A stretch of DNA of 64,000 bases from Pedobacter quisquiliarum (GCF_014642175.1 NZ_BMIL01000006.1:186001-250000); one strand, 5' to 3'; positions 9,422-19,333 are shown, counted from the first letter of the stretch. The notes: a model not told the origin generated them from the letters alone. Made by a program: numbers and translations.

Positions 9422-12400
9422 CTAATTTGTTGTAAGATTTGTTTTGTTGGCGTTGCGATTGTAAACCCAGAACACAACTAAGGGATATACAAACAGATTA
9501 AAAATGGTATTGGTGATTAATCCGCCGATAACGACAACCGCAAGCGGCTTTGATGCCTCTGAGCCAATGCCGGTAGACAGTGCTGCAGGCAATAAACCTA
9601 TAGCAGCCATCATAGCCGTCATCACGACTGGCCTGATCCGTGCATGAAGACCGTCTTTTAAAGCTTCCTCAAACGTCCATTCAGGCTTGTGTTTAAGCTC
9701 AGCGAAGTTGGTCTTGAACCGTGTTAAGAGGATTACGCCATTTTGCACGCAGATCCCGAATAGTGCTATAAAACCGATTCCGGCCGAGATGTTGAAGTTA
9801 ATGCCTGTTGCCAGTAGCGCCAGAATGCCGCCAACCATTGCAAATGGAACATTGTTGAGCACCAATAATGAATCCTTGATGTTCCCGAAGAGCACGAAAA
9901 GAATTAGGAATATGAGCAGCAAACTAATTGGAACTGCCTGGGAAAGTCGTTTTGCAGCACGCTGCTGATTCTCAAAATCTCCGGCCCACTCCATAGTATA
10001 GCCTTTTGGCAGGGTAATGTGCGCTTTGACCTTCTCCTGTGCTTCGGCAATCACGCTACCCATATCACGACCTCTGATGGAGAATTTAATCGCCCCGTAG
10101 CGTTGATGTTTATCCCTGTATATCATGCTGGGCCCAGTAATCTTGCGGATTGTCGAGATTTCTGCCAAAGGGATTTTTCCACCGGCAATACTTGGAATCA
10201 TGAGCCTGCCTATCGACTGTTCATCATCTCTGAAGTCCTCCGGGTACCTGATGATCAGATCAAATTTGCGTTCACCCTCGTAGATTTCTGTGGCGGCCTT
10301 CCCTCCTATAGCCATTTCGATTACGGCATTCGCGTCGGCAGTGGTAATGCCGTATAATGCCATCTTATTTTGATCAAGGTTGATCTGTAGTTCCGGCTGA
10401 CCAAGATTTCGAAGTATCCCGAGATCTTCAATCCCTTCCACTTCATTTAAGATGTTGTATATCTTTTCTTCTTCCCGCTCAATGATTTGAAAGTCCTCGC
10501 CAAACATCTTGACCACAATGGAGCCTTTAACACCAGAAACCGCTTCTTCAACGTTATCCGAGATGGGTTGGGAAAAGTTCAGGCTGATGCCCGGGAAAGT
10601 TTTCAAGCTGTCCTGCATACGTTCGATCAGCTGTTCTTTGGTTTGCTTGATCTTCCATTCCTTTCGAGGATAAATATCTACATGGAATTCCATGTTATAG
10701 AAGCCGGTCGCATCCGTCCCATCATTCGGGCGCCCGGTTTGCGACAATACCTGCTTTACTTCATCAAACTTCAGGAAAACCTTACGCATCTCATTGGAAC
10801 GTGTTTTAGTTTCATCAAGCGAGATGCTCAGCGGGCCTGTAGCACGGACGTATATGGATCCTTCATCCAGATTCGGGAGAAATTCGCTGCCTAGAAATTG
10901 GAAGCTGAAGATACCCAGGACCAGGCAAATCAGGGAGACGCTAAACACCAGCTTTCTAGCCCGGAAGCATCTATCGAAAATACGCATGGTGTGTCTGTTC
11001 AGGAATTCAAGAAAGCGGTTGTGTTTTTCCCTTACATCCTTCTTCAAGAGCACGCTTGCCATCGCTGGTACAAGCGTAAAGGTGAGCAGCAATGCCCCAA
11101 GTAGCGCAAAGCTTAAGGTCCAGGCCAGTGGCGAGAACATCTTCCCTTCTACCTTCTCAAAAGTAAAAATCGGCAGTAGCCCTGTGATGATGATCAACTT
11201 GGCAAAAAAGATCCCTTTGCCGTTCTCCAGGCAAGCACGTTTAATCAGGCCCACCTTGCTCATCTTGTTGAACCTTGCCATGCCGACTAGCTTAGCTTTA
11301 TGATCCAGGGCTACGAAAATACCTTCAACCATAACCACTGCACCATCTATGATAATCCCGAAGTCAATTGCCCCCATGGAGAGCAGGTTTGCTGACATGC
11401 CCTTTAATTTCAAACAGATAAAAGCAAACAGTAAAGCCAGGGGAATAATGATGGAAACGATAAGCGTCGTTCGCCAGTCGGCCATGAATAGAAACACGAT
11501 CAACGTGACAAAGATGATGCCCTCGAGCATGTTCCCCATAACTGTATGTGTCGCATAGTTTACCAGATCTTCACGGTCGTAAAAGGTGCTGATCTTGACA
11601 TCATCCGGTAAAATGGAACTGTTTATGACTTCAATCTTTTCCTTCAGGCGTGCAATGACATCACTCGGATTACCACCTTTGCGCATGACTACGATCCCTT
11701 CCACCACATCAGGGTCGTAATCCCGCCCAACCTGGCCCAGCCTTGGCAAAGCAGATTCCGTAACATCTGCAATTGTTTTTACATAGATTGGTGTTCCATT
11801 GAAATTATCGACTACGACATTTCTGATTTCTTCAATGTTATTCAAGATCCCGATACCCCGTACAACATAGGCCTGGCCACTCTGTACAATAACATCCCCG
11901 CCAACATTGACATTACTCTTTGATACCGCGTCGAAGAGCTCCGTTGCACTTACACCATATTGAATGGCTTTCTGCGGATCAACGGTGACCTGATAGGTTT
12001 TCACTTCTCCACCAAAGCTCACCACATCGGCAATGCCCGAAACAGAGAGTAGTTCACGCTGGATGACCCAGTCCTGCAGGGTCTTTAGTTCCCGCACCGA
12101 CTTGGTATCGCTCGTTAGCGTATAACGAAAAATCTCCCCTGTAGGACCATATGGCGGCTGCACCTCCGGCTTTAGTCCGTCGGGGAGATCTGCTTCTTCC
12201 AGGTGATTATTCACCTGCACCCTTGCGAAAGCATAGTCTACATCATCTTCGAAGGTGATCTTAACGATCGAAAGTCCGAACAAAGATGAGGATCTGATGC
12301 TTGTGCGTTTTTCTGTTGGGTTCATCGCGATTTCCAGCGGCCTGCTCACAAATTTCTCTACCTCCTCTGCACTTCTTCCAGGCCATTGCGTGATGATTGT

Positions 12401-12550
12401 AATGTTCGTGTTTGTAACGTCCGGGAAAGCCTCTATGGTAGTCTGTTTGAAGCTCAGGTAGCCCGCAAGAATCATGATGAACGTCGCGATGAAAATGAAG
12501 TACTTGTTTTTTAAAGAGAACCCAATAATGTTCTTAATAGCTTTATTCAT
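9422..12550 (-). CDS. heavy-metal efflux RND pump (CzcA family)
   Basis: Inner-membrane proton/metal antiporter of 1042 residues, the full HME-RND length, forming a tripartite envelope pump with the adaptor and outer-membrane factor upstream. Transmembrane helix 4 carries the CzcA-type proton relay MGAIDFGIIIDGAVVMVEG, giving Asp396, Asp402 and Glu409. This DFG-DG-E form is characteristic of divalent-cation pumps (Zn, Co, Cd, Ni). CusA-type Cu/Ag pumps instead carry an AIGxMVDA motif, so a divalent substrate is inferred. The N-terminus (TIEAFPDVTNTNITIITQWP) is also typical. It is the last pump gene of a five-gene minus-strand cluster with its regulators. Confidence 0.95.
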   Translation of the reverse strand: MNKAIKNIIGFSLKNKYFIFIATFIMILAGYLSFKQTTIEAFPDVTNTNITIITQWPGRSAEEVEKFVSRPLEIAMNPTEKRTSIRSSSLFGLSIVKITFEDDVDYAFARVQVNNHLEEADLPDGLKPEVQPPYGPTGEIFRYTLTSDTKSVRELKTLQDWVIQRELLSVSGIADVVSFGGEVKTYQVTVDPQKAIQYGVSATELFDAVSKSNVNVGGDVIVQSGQAYVVRGIGILNNIEEIRNVVVDNFNGTPIYVKTIADVTESALPRLGQVGRDYDPDVVEGIVVMRKGGNPSDVIARLKEKIEVINSSILPDDVKISTFYDREDLVNYATHTVMGNMLEGIIFVTLIVFLFMADWRTTLIVSIIIPLALLFAFICLKLKGMSANLLSMGAIDFGIIIDGAVVMVEGIFVALDHKAKLVGMARFNKMSKVGLIKRACLENGKGIFFAKLIIITGLLPIFTFEKVEGKMFSPLAWTLSFALLGALLLTFTLVPAMASVLLKKDVREKHNRFLEFLNRHTMRIFDRCFRARKLVFSVSLICLVLGIFSFQFLGSEFLPNLDEGSIYVRATGPLSISLDETKTRSNEMRKVFLKFDEVKQVLSQTGRPNDGTDATGFYNMEFHVDIYPRKEWKIKQTKEQLIERMQDSLKTFPGISLNFSQPISDNVEEAVSGVKGSIVVKMFGEDFQIIEREEEKIYNILNEVEGIEDLGILRNLGQPELQINLDQNKMALYGITTADANAVIEMAIGGKAATEIYEGERKFDLIIRYPEDFRDDEQSIGRLMIPSIAGGKIPLAEISTIRKITGPSMIYRDKHQRYGAIKFSIRGRDMGSVIAEAQEKVKAHITLPKGYTMEWAGDFENQQRAAKRLSQAVPISLLLIFLILFVLFGNIKDSLLVLNNVPFAMVGGILALLATGINFNISAGIGFIALFGICVQNGVILLTRFKTNFAELKHKPEWTFEEALKDGLHARIRPVVMTAMMAAIGLLPAALSTGIGSEASKPLAVVVIGGLITNTIFNLFVYPLVVFWVYNRNANKTNLTTN

Positions 12551-12573
12551 TTGTTATAGGTCGAGCGGATTTC

Positions 12574-13653
12574 TTAATTTTTTAAACTTTCGTAGATAAA
12601 GACCTGCTTTGAAGCGATGATGCGCTCGCCGGCTTCAAGTCCTTTGCTGATATAGGCAAGACCTGCAGTCTTCCTGCTAATTTCGACTTGCTTGATTTTT
12701 ACTTTACTGCCAGCATCTACCGTGATCACATAGTGGTGATTCTCATCGAAGATGATTCCCCGGGATTTTACGACCGGCAGATTGATGTTCGACCTGGATT
12801 GAATTTTAGCAGTTGCAAGCATGCCGGGCTTAAGCGTCAGGTCTGGATTTGCGATGCTTACCCTGGCATGGATAACTTTGCTGTCTGCATCAAGCAGATT
12901 ATAGATCTTGTTAATTTTTCCGGTAAATGCACGGTCCGGGTATGATAGCAAGGTCACCTGAACTTCATCACCTGCCTGGATTTTTGGTATGTCAGACTCA
13001 TAGATGTTTATTAAAGCGGATACCGTTGAGAGATCGGCAACAGAAAAAATCGGGTTATCATTGTCGGGACGCAGCTGCATATTTGAGTTAATCTGCTTGT
13101 CTACGATGTAACCTGCAATTGGCGAGTTGATGGCGTAACTACCGGAACGACTCCCGCCATTGAGTCTAAGCACAGCGGCTGTTCGTTTCAGCTCGGCTTC
13201 TTTCACTTGTCTGTCCTGCTGCGCTTCTTCCAGCTCTTTGGATGAAGCAAGCCCTGAATTAAATAATTGGCGAACGTTAGCTACGTTCCGTTTGGCTACC
13301 GTCAGTTCTGCCGTTGCCGCGATCACATCCTTTTCAAAGCCGACCATCTCAGCGCTGGAGATACTCGCAAGCAGCTGCCCTTTTCTAATATAGTCACCAA
13401 TTTTTACAGACACCTGCTTTACCGTGCCGCTTACCATCGGATAGATTAGTGCCTGTCGTTCTTCATCTGCAATGATTTTTGCTGAAAAACTCAGCTCCGC
13501 ATGTGCGTTTGCCTCCTGTACCGTGTCGATTTGTAATTTTCTAATCAAGGAGTCGGTAACGCTGAATTTCGCGGGTTCGGATGGCTCAACGGCCGGGCTG
13601 CAGCCCATTGTAGTGACAATGACTACGATAAGGTATGTAATGTGTTTGTGCAT
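12574..13653 (-). CDS. efflux RND periplasmic adaptor subunit (CzcB/CusB-like lipoprotein)
   Basis: Membrane-fusion protein of 359 residues joining the RND pump to the TolC-like channel. The N-terminus is a lipoprotein signal ending in TTMGC (Cys18), so it is anchored to a membrane by lipid. The order seen is barrel-sandwich half (YPMVSGTVKQVSVKIGDYIR), coiled-coil hairpin at about residues 115-160 (VAKRNVANVRQLFNSGLASS), second half (INSPIAGYIVDKQI), then beta-barrel and membrane-proximal domain. There is no His-rich metal-binding extension. It starts 5 bases after the outer-membrane factor and ends 23 bases before the pump gene. Confidence 0.93.
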   Translation of the reverse strand: MHKHITYLIVVIVTTMGCSPAVEPSEPAKFSVTDSLIRKLQIDTVQEANAHAELSFSAKIIADEERQALIYPMVSGTVKQVSVKIGDYIRKGQLLASISSAEMVGFEKDVIAATAELTVAKRNVANVRQLFNSGLASSKELEEAQQDRQVKEAELKRTAAVLRLNGGSRSGSYAINSPIAGYIVDKQINSNMQLRPDNDNPIFSVADLSTVSALINIYESDIPKIQAGDEVQVTLLSYPDRAFTGKINKIYNLLDADSKVIHARVSIANPDLTLKPGMLATAKIQSRSNINLPVVKSRGIIFDENHHYVITVDAGSKVKIKQVEISRKTAGLAYISKGLEAGERIIASKQVFIYESLKN

Positions 13654-13658
13654 AAGTT

Positions 13659-14927
13659 CTATTTGAAAATGTTTGTACCGGTTTGGTAATTAAGCGTCTC
13701 CCTAGCTGTCATTAAGCGCGCTGATAGTTCATTTAGCTGTGTGATGCTATCTTTATAGGCGTCATAAATATCCAGGAATTCCAAAAGGCTGATGTGCCGC
13801 GTGCTATAGTTCTTGAAAACGCCGTCCATGAGCTGATCGAAGCTCCCCTTAAACTGAGTGTCCACCTGGCTGAACAGTGCTTCAATTTTCAAGGCTGCTT
13901 GATAGCTGTTAAATAGCTCGGATGTAACCTCAGCTTCTTTTCTACTGATCTCGGCCCTGGCGGCGTCGATGGATATCCTCGCTTTCTTTAGCTCACCCTG
14001 GTTCCTGTTGAATAACGGCAGGGGGACACTCACACCTATTCCAGTGTACTTTTCGGGATAGTTTCCTTTGAGGTCGTAAGTCAGGGAAACGGCGATATCG
14101 GGTATTGCATTTGCTTTTTGTACATCCAGCACGTTCTGCGCATAAGTTAAGCCTGTTTTTGCCAGATAGAGATCTGCGCGGTTCTGCTTAGCAGAATCAA
14201 GGAGGACCGGAAAGGGAATCTTTTTAACGGTAAGCGCTCCCGATGTTTTCTCTGGCGCATTAAGCTGGATATTTTCAGCAGCCTCAAGCCCGGTAAGTAG
14301 CTTGAGCTGCCCTTTCAATTCATCCAGTTCATTCTGATGATTTACTTGTTCAAGCTGCAGTCCGTATAGTCTTGATTTTATACGGATCACATCCTTGCCG
14401 GCAATGTTACCCAGCTGAAGCTGCTGTTCAGACGCCATGAGCAACTGTTTAAGTGACGAAATCAGTTGTTCATATAAAGTAAGGTCCTGCTCGGCATAAT
14501 AGGCCTGGTAAAAAGTACTTCTTAGCTCAAATCGCAGGCTCCTTATCAAATCAGCGTAAACGATCCCTTCCATCTTTGACGCCGTTTCTGCTACGCGGAT
14601 GTCTTTGTTTCGCTTGCCTGCAAGTTTAAACAACTGCGTGATCGCGGCCGTGTATTGGCCACTGGCATTAGAGGTCTCCAGAAGCCTACGCGTTTCATGA
14701 TTATACAACAGATTTTCATAACTCAGCTCCGGATTGTCAAACAATCGGGCAGTGATGATCTCGGCTTTGGACTTTTCTACCATGAAGCGCTGCGCGAGTA
14801 AACTTGCATTGTTCCGCAGGAACAGTTGCTCAGCATCCTTTAAGGTGAGTGTTGTTGCGTGCTGCGAAAAGGCAGCTTTAAATGGCAAGATTGCCAGTAG
14901 CCAGACGATTGTAATACGTACTTTCAT
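13659..14927 (-). CDS. TolC-family outer-membrane efflux protein (CzcC-like)
   Basis: About 422 residues with a signal peptide (MKVRITIVWLLAILPFKAAF then SQ). Two long helical OEP repeats follow, for example LTLKDAEQLFLRNNASLLAQ at the N-terminus and SVPLPLFNRNQGELKKARIS in the middle. It forms the outer-membrane channel of the divalent-metal pump encoded just downstream. I use ATG 14927; an in-frame TTG three codons upstream is less likely. The 64-base gap to the sensor kinase may hold a secondary promoter but shows no clear box. Confidence 0.92.
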   Translation of the reverse strand: MKVRITIVWLLAILPFKAAFSQHATTLTLKDAEQLFLRNNASLLAQRFMVEKSKAEIITARLFDNPELSYENLLYNHETRRLLETSNASGQYTAAITQLFKLAGKRNKDIRVAETASKMEGIVYADLIRSLRFELRSTFYQAYYAEQDLTLYEQLISSLKQLLMASEQQLQLGNIAGKDVIRIKSRLYGLQLEQVNHQNELDELKGQLKLLTGLEAAENIQLNAPEKTSGALTVKKIPFPVLLDSAKQNRADLYLAKTGLTYAQNVLDVQKANAIPDIAVSLTYDLKGNYPEKYTGIGVSVPLPLFNRNQGELKKARISIDAARAEISRKEAEVTSELFNSYQAALKIEALFSQVDTQFKGSFDQLMDGVFKNYSTRHISLLEFLDIYDAYKDSITQLNELSARLMTARETLNYQTGTNIFK

Positions 14928-14991
14928 TTGCGCCAAAGGTATTCCGGGCGCATTAAAGACGAATTAAAGGGAAATTAAAGCGGAATTAAAA

Positions 14992-16341
14992 TCAGGCAAA
15001 CCGAATCTCAAACACCGTCCCTGTGGCTCCGGATGATTTTACAATTACGGTAGCCTTGAAGAGATGAAGTATTTTTTGCGTCATATATAAACCCATTCCT
15101 GTACCTGCCTTACTGCTTCCGCAAGCAGATCGGTAGAACGGATCAAAGACAAATGGACGATCTTCATCAGCTATGCCAGGGCCATGGTCCTGAATCTCTA
15201 TTACAGCACCTGCATTGTCGATATGCAAAGTGCATTTTACATCGCCGCCGTCAGAAAATTTGAAAGCATTGGAGATGATGTTGTTTATGGCTATCGTCAG
15301 GAGCGTTGGATTTGCGAGCAGCACATGATCGGCATTGTCATTAGGAATGATGTGCAAAGACAGGGAGCCATTTACAGCAGACATCTTTGAGCTTTCTGCA
15401 ATGTCATGGAGCAATCTCCTGAGAGACACCTCTTCGAGCTTTGCAGCGCCATATTCAAGATCAGATTGCGCCAGTCCCAACAAAGCTGTAATAATCTTGT
15501 CCATCCGATCTGCATCCTCCAGCACAGAAGTCAGCGCTTGCTTATAGTCTTCAGCTGGCCGATCTTTGGAAAGCACGATCTCCGCCCCGATCATCATACT
15601 CGTTATAGGTGTGCGCAGCTCATGAGAAGCATTGGCGATGAAGGTTCTCTGCAGTACAAATGCCTGTTCCAGGTGTTCCATCAGTTTATTGAAGCGGCCA
15701 GCCAGCTGGCTGATTTCATCCTTACTGCTTCCCTGCTGTACCCTAAAGTCCATATTGTTTGAACTGATTTGTTCAACCTCTTCGATAAACAGATTCAGCG
15801 GTTTCAGGATGTGATTTGCAATCCACCGCGCGGATAGTAACAATCCAACAAAGATTGCAACAAAAATGAAGAACATCACTGTTTTGAGCTTCTCCAGGCG
15901 GTAGTATGTACTCTGGTCTGACGCAGAAGCGATGATCACGAAGTCGCCCTGATTGTCTTTGTAAAAAATGCCAACAACTTGGTTCTTTCCATCTTTAAAC
16001 TTCAGCTTTTTCTGTTTGCGGATGCTTTCAAGCACCTCGTGGCTCCAGCTACTTGAATTTGCATCGATAAATACAGGCTCATTATTGGCGTCATAAATCC
16101 GGATCACTTCACTGTTTAGTTTTTCGAGGTACTGGTCTCTGTTTCTTTGCAGCGCAGCTTCCGACATCTCGTCGGCTTCCAGATAGAGGTTTGCAGTTAC
16201 CATCGTCCGGTCGGTTAGCCGGTCAAAGAAATCAGCCTCCAGGAATTTTGAAAACGTAAAGTAGGTTCCGGAAAGGACGATCAAGAGCGTCAAAGTACTT
16301 GCGAGCGTAAAATACAGCGCCAGTCTGTCCTTGATTTTCAT
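14992..16341 (-). CDS. sensor histidine kinase of the metal efflux operon (CusS-like)
   Basis: 449 residues. One transmembrane helix lies near residues 10-32 and a second near 152-172, flanking a periplasmic sensor of about 120 residues. A HAMP linker follows (ILKPLNLFIEEVEQISSNNM). The phospho-acceptor box ASHELRTPITSMM places the reactive histidine at His240. The HATPase domain has its N box (NNIISNAFKFSD), G1 (IEIQDHGPGIADED) and G2 (SKAGTGMGLYM). It starts 5 bases after the response regulator. Position at the head of czc-type genes suggests sensing of periplasmic metal; the ligand is inferred. Confidence 0.94.
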   Translation of the reverse strand: MKIKDRLALYFTLASTLTLLIVLSGTYFTFSKFLEADFFDRLTDRTMVTANLYLEADEMSEAALQRNRDQYLEKLNSEVIRIYDANNEPVFIDANSSSWSHEVLESIRKQKKLKFKDGKNQVVGIFYKDNQGDFVIIASASDQSTYYRLEKLKTVMFFIFVAIFVGLLLSARWIANHILKPLNLFIEEVEQISSNNMDFRVQQGSSKDEISQLAGRFNKLMEHLEQAFVLQRTFIANASHELRTPITSMMIGAEIVLSKDRPAEDYKQALTSVLEDADRMDKIITALLGLAQSDLEYGAAKLEEVSLRRLLHDIAESSKMSAVNGSLSLHIIPNDNADHVLLANPTLLTIAINNIISNAFKFSDGGDVKCTLHIDNAGAVIEIQDHGPGIADEDRPFVFDPFYRSACGSSKAGTGMGLYMTQKILHLFKATVIVKSSGATGTVFEIRFA

Positions 16342-16346
16342 CTGCT

Positions 16347-17024
16347 TTATTTAAGTATATAACCCATGTTAATACGGGTGTGGATCAGCTTTTTATCAAA
16401 GCCTTTCTCTATCTTATTCCGCAGGAAGTTGACATAAACATCAACCACATTGGTCCCGGTATCGAAGTTCACATCCCATGCTTGTTCTGCAATATACTGT
16501 CGGGACAGCAACTGATTTGGATGACGAAGAAACACTTCCAGCAATGCATATTCTTTTGCGGTAAGTACAATTTGCACGCCGGCACGCTGCACTTCTTTAC
16601 TCAAGGTATTTAGGGTCAAATCATCGAAGCTAAGCACTTTATCAGACGGCTGTTCCTGGTCTTTGCTGCGTCTCAGCAATGCTTCAATACGGGCGAGGAG
16701 CTCTTTAAAGTGGAACGGTTTGACGAGGTAATCGTCCGCTCCGCTATTAAAACCCGTTAACTTATCATCCAGGGTGCCGAGGGCGGTTAACATGAGTATG
16801 GGTAATGCCAAACCTTGCTCGCGAAGGGACTTGCACAGCAGGGTACCGGAGATTCCAGGAAGCATAACATCCAAGATCAGGAGATCAAACGGCTCGCTCC
16901 GGAAGGCTTGGAGCGCGGCTTCACCGTTGTTAAATGCGGCCACATCATACCCCTGCTCTTCCAGGCCATTCTTTATCAATCCAGAGATCTTCAGATCATC
17001 TTCGGCAAGTCCTATTTTCGGCAT
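16347..17024 (-). CDS. OmpR/PhoB-family response regulator of the metal efflux operon (CusR-like)
   Basis: 225 residues from ATG 17024. The receiver domain has the acidic pair EDD at residues 7-9, phospho-acceptor Asp52 in LLILDVMLPG and the switch Lys in YLVKPF. The C-terminal winged helix (about residues 125-225) ends in the usual FLRNKIEKGFDKKLIHTRIN, then MGYIL. The reading frame is open to 17066, but the extension lacks an ATG, does not match the family and overlaps the inferred promoter. It is the first gene of the efflux operon and presumably activates it, perhaps through the dyad at 17092-17117. Confidence 0.93.
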   Translation of the reverse strand: MPKIGLAEDDLKISGLIKNGLEEQGYDVAAFNNGEAALQAFRSEPFDLLILDVMLPGISGTLLCKSLREQGLALPILMLTALGTLDDKLTGFNSGADDYLVKPFHFKELLARIEALLRRSKDQEQPSDKVLSFDDLTLNTLSKEVQRAGVQIVLTAKEYALLEVFLRHPNQLLSRQYIAEQAWDVNFDTGTNVVDVYVNFLRNKIEKGFDKKLIHTRINMGYILK

Positions 17025-17031
17025 ATGCATG

Positions 17032-17063
17032 TAAAGGTAGCATACATCACGCACACCTAAAAA
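17032..17063 (-). promoter_or_regulatory. putative promoter of the two-component/efflux operon
   Basis: Read on the minus strand: TTTT at 17063-17060, a 20-base spacer, then TACCTTTA at 17039-17032 (7 of 8 match to TAnnTTTG). Transcription would start next to the ATG at 17024, giving an almost leaderless message. Confidence 0.35.
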
Positions 17064-17091
17064 CAATGTTCCTTTATGCCCGTTACATTTG

Positions 17092-17117
17092 TACCGGATG
17101 CAATAGCTGATCCGGTA
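17092..17117. promoter_or_regulatory. 8-bp dyad, putative response-regulator operator
   Basis: TACCGGAT and its perfect inverse ATCCGGTA, separated by 10 bases. It lies in the 149-base divergent region between the response regulator and the FUSC gene, upstream of the putative operon promoter. The dyad fits an operator for a dimeric regulator. Which regulator binds is inference. Confidence 0.45.
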
Positions 17118-17125
17118 AATGTTTA

Positions 17126-17133
17126 TAAATTTG
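17126..17133 (+). promoter_or_regulatory. -7 promoter box candidate of the FUSC gene (TAAATTTG)
   Basis: An exact TAnnTTTG match 40 bases upstream of the FUSC start codon. A second exact box, TACATTTG, lies at 17084-17091. Neither has a convincing -33 partner. Confidence 0.35.
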
Positions 17134-17173
17134 CCCTTGTTATTTGACGGGACCTCTTATCTAATACCGCTAT

Positions 17174-19333
17174 ATGCTTAATAAACCAATAAGAAGCACA
17201 CAGGATTTTTTATTAAGTACATATTTCGCAGATGGCCTTCGAATAACAATTGGGGTGTTGTTACCATCGCTGATCCTGGCACAATTCGGGCTTCTAAAGT
17301 ATGGCATGACACTTTCCCTGGGCGCGCTGTGTGTTAGCGTTGTCGATACGCCGGGACCAATTGTACACCGAAGAAACGCCATGCTGATCACCACAGCATT
17401 GATCACAGTCATTAGTCTAATCATCGGACTCATTAACAGGAATTATTATCTCACCGGTATAATCCTGACCCTCTTCTGCTTCATTTTCACGATGATCTCC
17501 GTTTACGGGATGCGTGCCGGCGCCGTTGGAACCGCCTGTCTACTAATCTTTGTACTGAGTATAGATGACGTGCGGCCATGGAATGAAGTTGCTATTCATT
17601 CCGGCCTGGTGCTTGCCGGCAGCCTATGGTATTCCGCTTTGAGCTTTGTTTTTTACCGGCTTCGACCGTACCGTATTGTGCAGCAGACCTTAAGTGACTG
17701 CATCATGGAAATCAGCTCCTTCCTCAGGGCAAAAGCTAAATTCTATAAGCAGAATACGAACTTTGACGATAATTATGCGGAGTTACTGACCTTACAAATA
17801 CAGGTTCACGAGAAGCAGGATGCCGTGCGGGATGTGCTTTTTAAGACAAGAGAGATTGTGCGGGACTCTACACCTGAAGGTCGTTTTCTCATGCTTGTTT
17901 TCGTAGATATGGTGGATCTTTTTGAGCAGGTCATGTCTACCTATTACAACTACAAAGAGCTTCATGATCAATTCGATTCCACTGGTATTCTTGCCAAATA
18001 TGAGGCGGTAATCCTGAAAATTGCGGACGAGCTGGATGAACAGGCATTTGCATTGAAAGCTGGAAGTACACCCGAAAAGCCCTTGCAGCTTATGGAGGAT
18101 GTAAAAGCACTGAAGCAGGAAATTGGGGAACTGGAGAGCGCCAATACCACGGGCAAGTTCAATACCCTTGGCATTATTGCACTGAAAAACATTGAAGTCA
18201 ACATAGAGAACATCCTGAACCGTGTTGTAACGGTGAACCGCTACTTCGACAAGGGCGAAAAGAAGAAAATAAAAGAAGGCAAAATAGACACTGAGCGTTT
18301 TGTAACCCGCCAAAGCATTGACCAGACGTTAATATTAGAAAACCTTACCTTCAAATCTTCTACGTTCCGCCATGCACTACGCGTTTCCATCGTCATGCTG
18401 GTTGGATACCTAATCTCCAGGACCTTGGACTTTTCACATAGCTACTGGATACTGCTAACCATATTGGTGATTTCGAAGCCAGGCTTTTCACTTACTAAAG
18501 AGCGAAATTATCAGCGGATTATCGGTACCATAGTTGGCGCTGGCATCGGTATTGTCGCCCTGGCCTTTGTAGAAGACAAGAATGTATTGTTCTTCATATT
18601 GCTATTCTGCATGATTGGTTCTTACAGTTTTCAGCGTAAGAACTATGTCGTAAGTGTTGTGTTTATGACGCCTTATGTGATCATCTTATTCCAGTTTCTA
18701 GGTATGGGGGGCATTTCTGTAGCGACAGAACGTATCTACGACACGCTCATCGGTTCAGGAATTGCATTTCTTGCGAGTTACTTCCTCTTTCCTATTTGGG
18801 AGCATGAAAAGCTTAAGGCAGACATGTTGAGCATGCTGGAGGCGAATTGTGCATATTTCAATCAAGTTAGCTTACTATTCTTTGAGAATGTAAATGACTT
18901 CACGAATTATAAAGTCGCCAGAAAGCAGGTTTACGTTGCAACAGCCAACCTTTCTTCTTTATTCCAACGGATGTTTTCAGAGCCGAAAAGCAAACAATTC
19001 CTTATAAAAGAGCTGCATCAATTTACGGCACTGAATCACCTGCTCTCCTCTTATATTGCCACACTGGCATTATATTACAAAGAGCACGACTTCGAACTTA
19101 CAAGAATAAACCTGATCAAACCTTTGTCGAAGAACACGTCATATCTTTTAACGCAGGCACAGGATAACCTGAACAACCCTAAGGCTGAGCAGAACCCTGT
19201 GCCGCTAATAAAAATTAAAAAAGATGATCAGCTGATCCTTAGTCAGAATGAAGAATCTGTATTTCAACAATTCATTACCATCCAGAAGGTCGCTTACGAC
19301 ATCTACAAGCTTGCTGAGAAGCTGAAGGTGTAG
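17174..19333 (+). CDS. FUSC-family (YccS/aromatic-acid exporter-like) membrane protein
   Basis: 719 residues with the duplicated FUSC layout. A six-helix bundle covers residues 20-165, a cytoplasmic helical region about 170-400, a second bundle about 405-540 (FRHALRVSIVMLVGYLISRT and YWILLTILVISKPGFSLTKE), then a C-terminal helical tail. The FUSC family (fusaric acid resistance, AaeB, YccS) is thought to export aromatic acids or toxins. It is divergent from the metal-efflux regulator and shares its intergenic region, so it might be co-regulated. Substrate unknown. Confidence 0.88.
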   Translation: MLNKPIRSTQDFLLSTYFADGLRITIGVLLPSLILAQFGLLKYGMTLSLGALCVSVVDTPGPIVHRRNAMLITTALITVISLIIGLINRNYYLTGIILTLFCFIFTMISVYGMRAGAVGTACLLIFVLSIDDVRPWNEVAIHSGLVLAGSLWYSALSFVFYRLRPYRIVQQTLSDCIMEISSFLRAKAKFYKQNTNFDDNYAELLTLQIQVHEKQDAVRDVLFKTREIVRDSTPEGRFLMLVFVDMVDLFEQVMSTYYNYKELHDQFDSTGILAKYEAVILKIADELDEQAFALKAGSTPEKPLQLMEDVKALKQEIGELESANTTGKFNTLGIIALKNIEVNIENILNRVVTVNRYFDKGEKKKIKEGKIDTERFVTRQSIDQTLILENLTFKSSTFRHALRVSIVMLVGYLISRTLDFSHSYWILLTILVISKPGFSLTKERNYQRIIGTIVGAGIGIVALAFVEDKNVLFFILLFCMIGSYSFQRKNYVVSVVFMTPYVIILFQFLGMGGISVATERIYDTLIGSGIAFLASYFLFPIWEHEKLKADMLSMLEANCAYFNQVSLLFFENVNDFTNYKVARKQVYVATANLSSLFQRMFSEPKSKQFLIKELHQFTALNHLLSSYIATLALYYKEHDFELTRINLIKPLSKNTSYLLTQAQDNLNNPKAEQNPVPLIKIKKDDQLILSQNEESVFQQFITIQKVAYDIYKLAEKLKV

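Noticed and set aside
10487-11303. Several plus-strand open frames opposite the RND pump
   Set aside because: Antisense shadows of a strongly conserved gene; no motif and no promoter.
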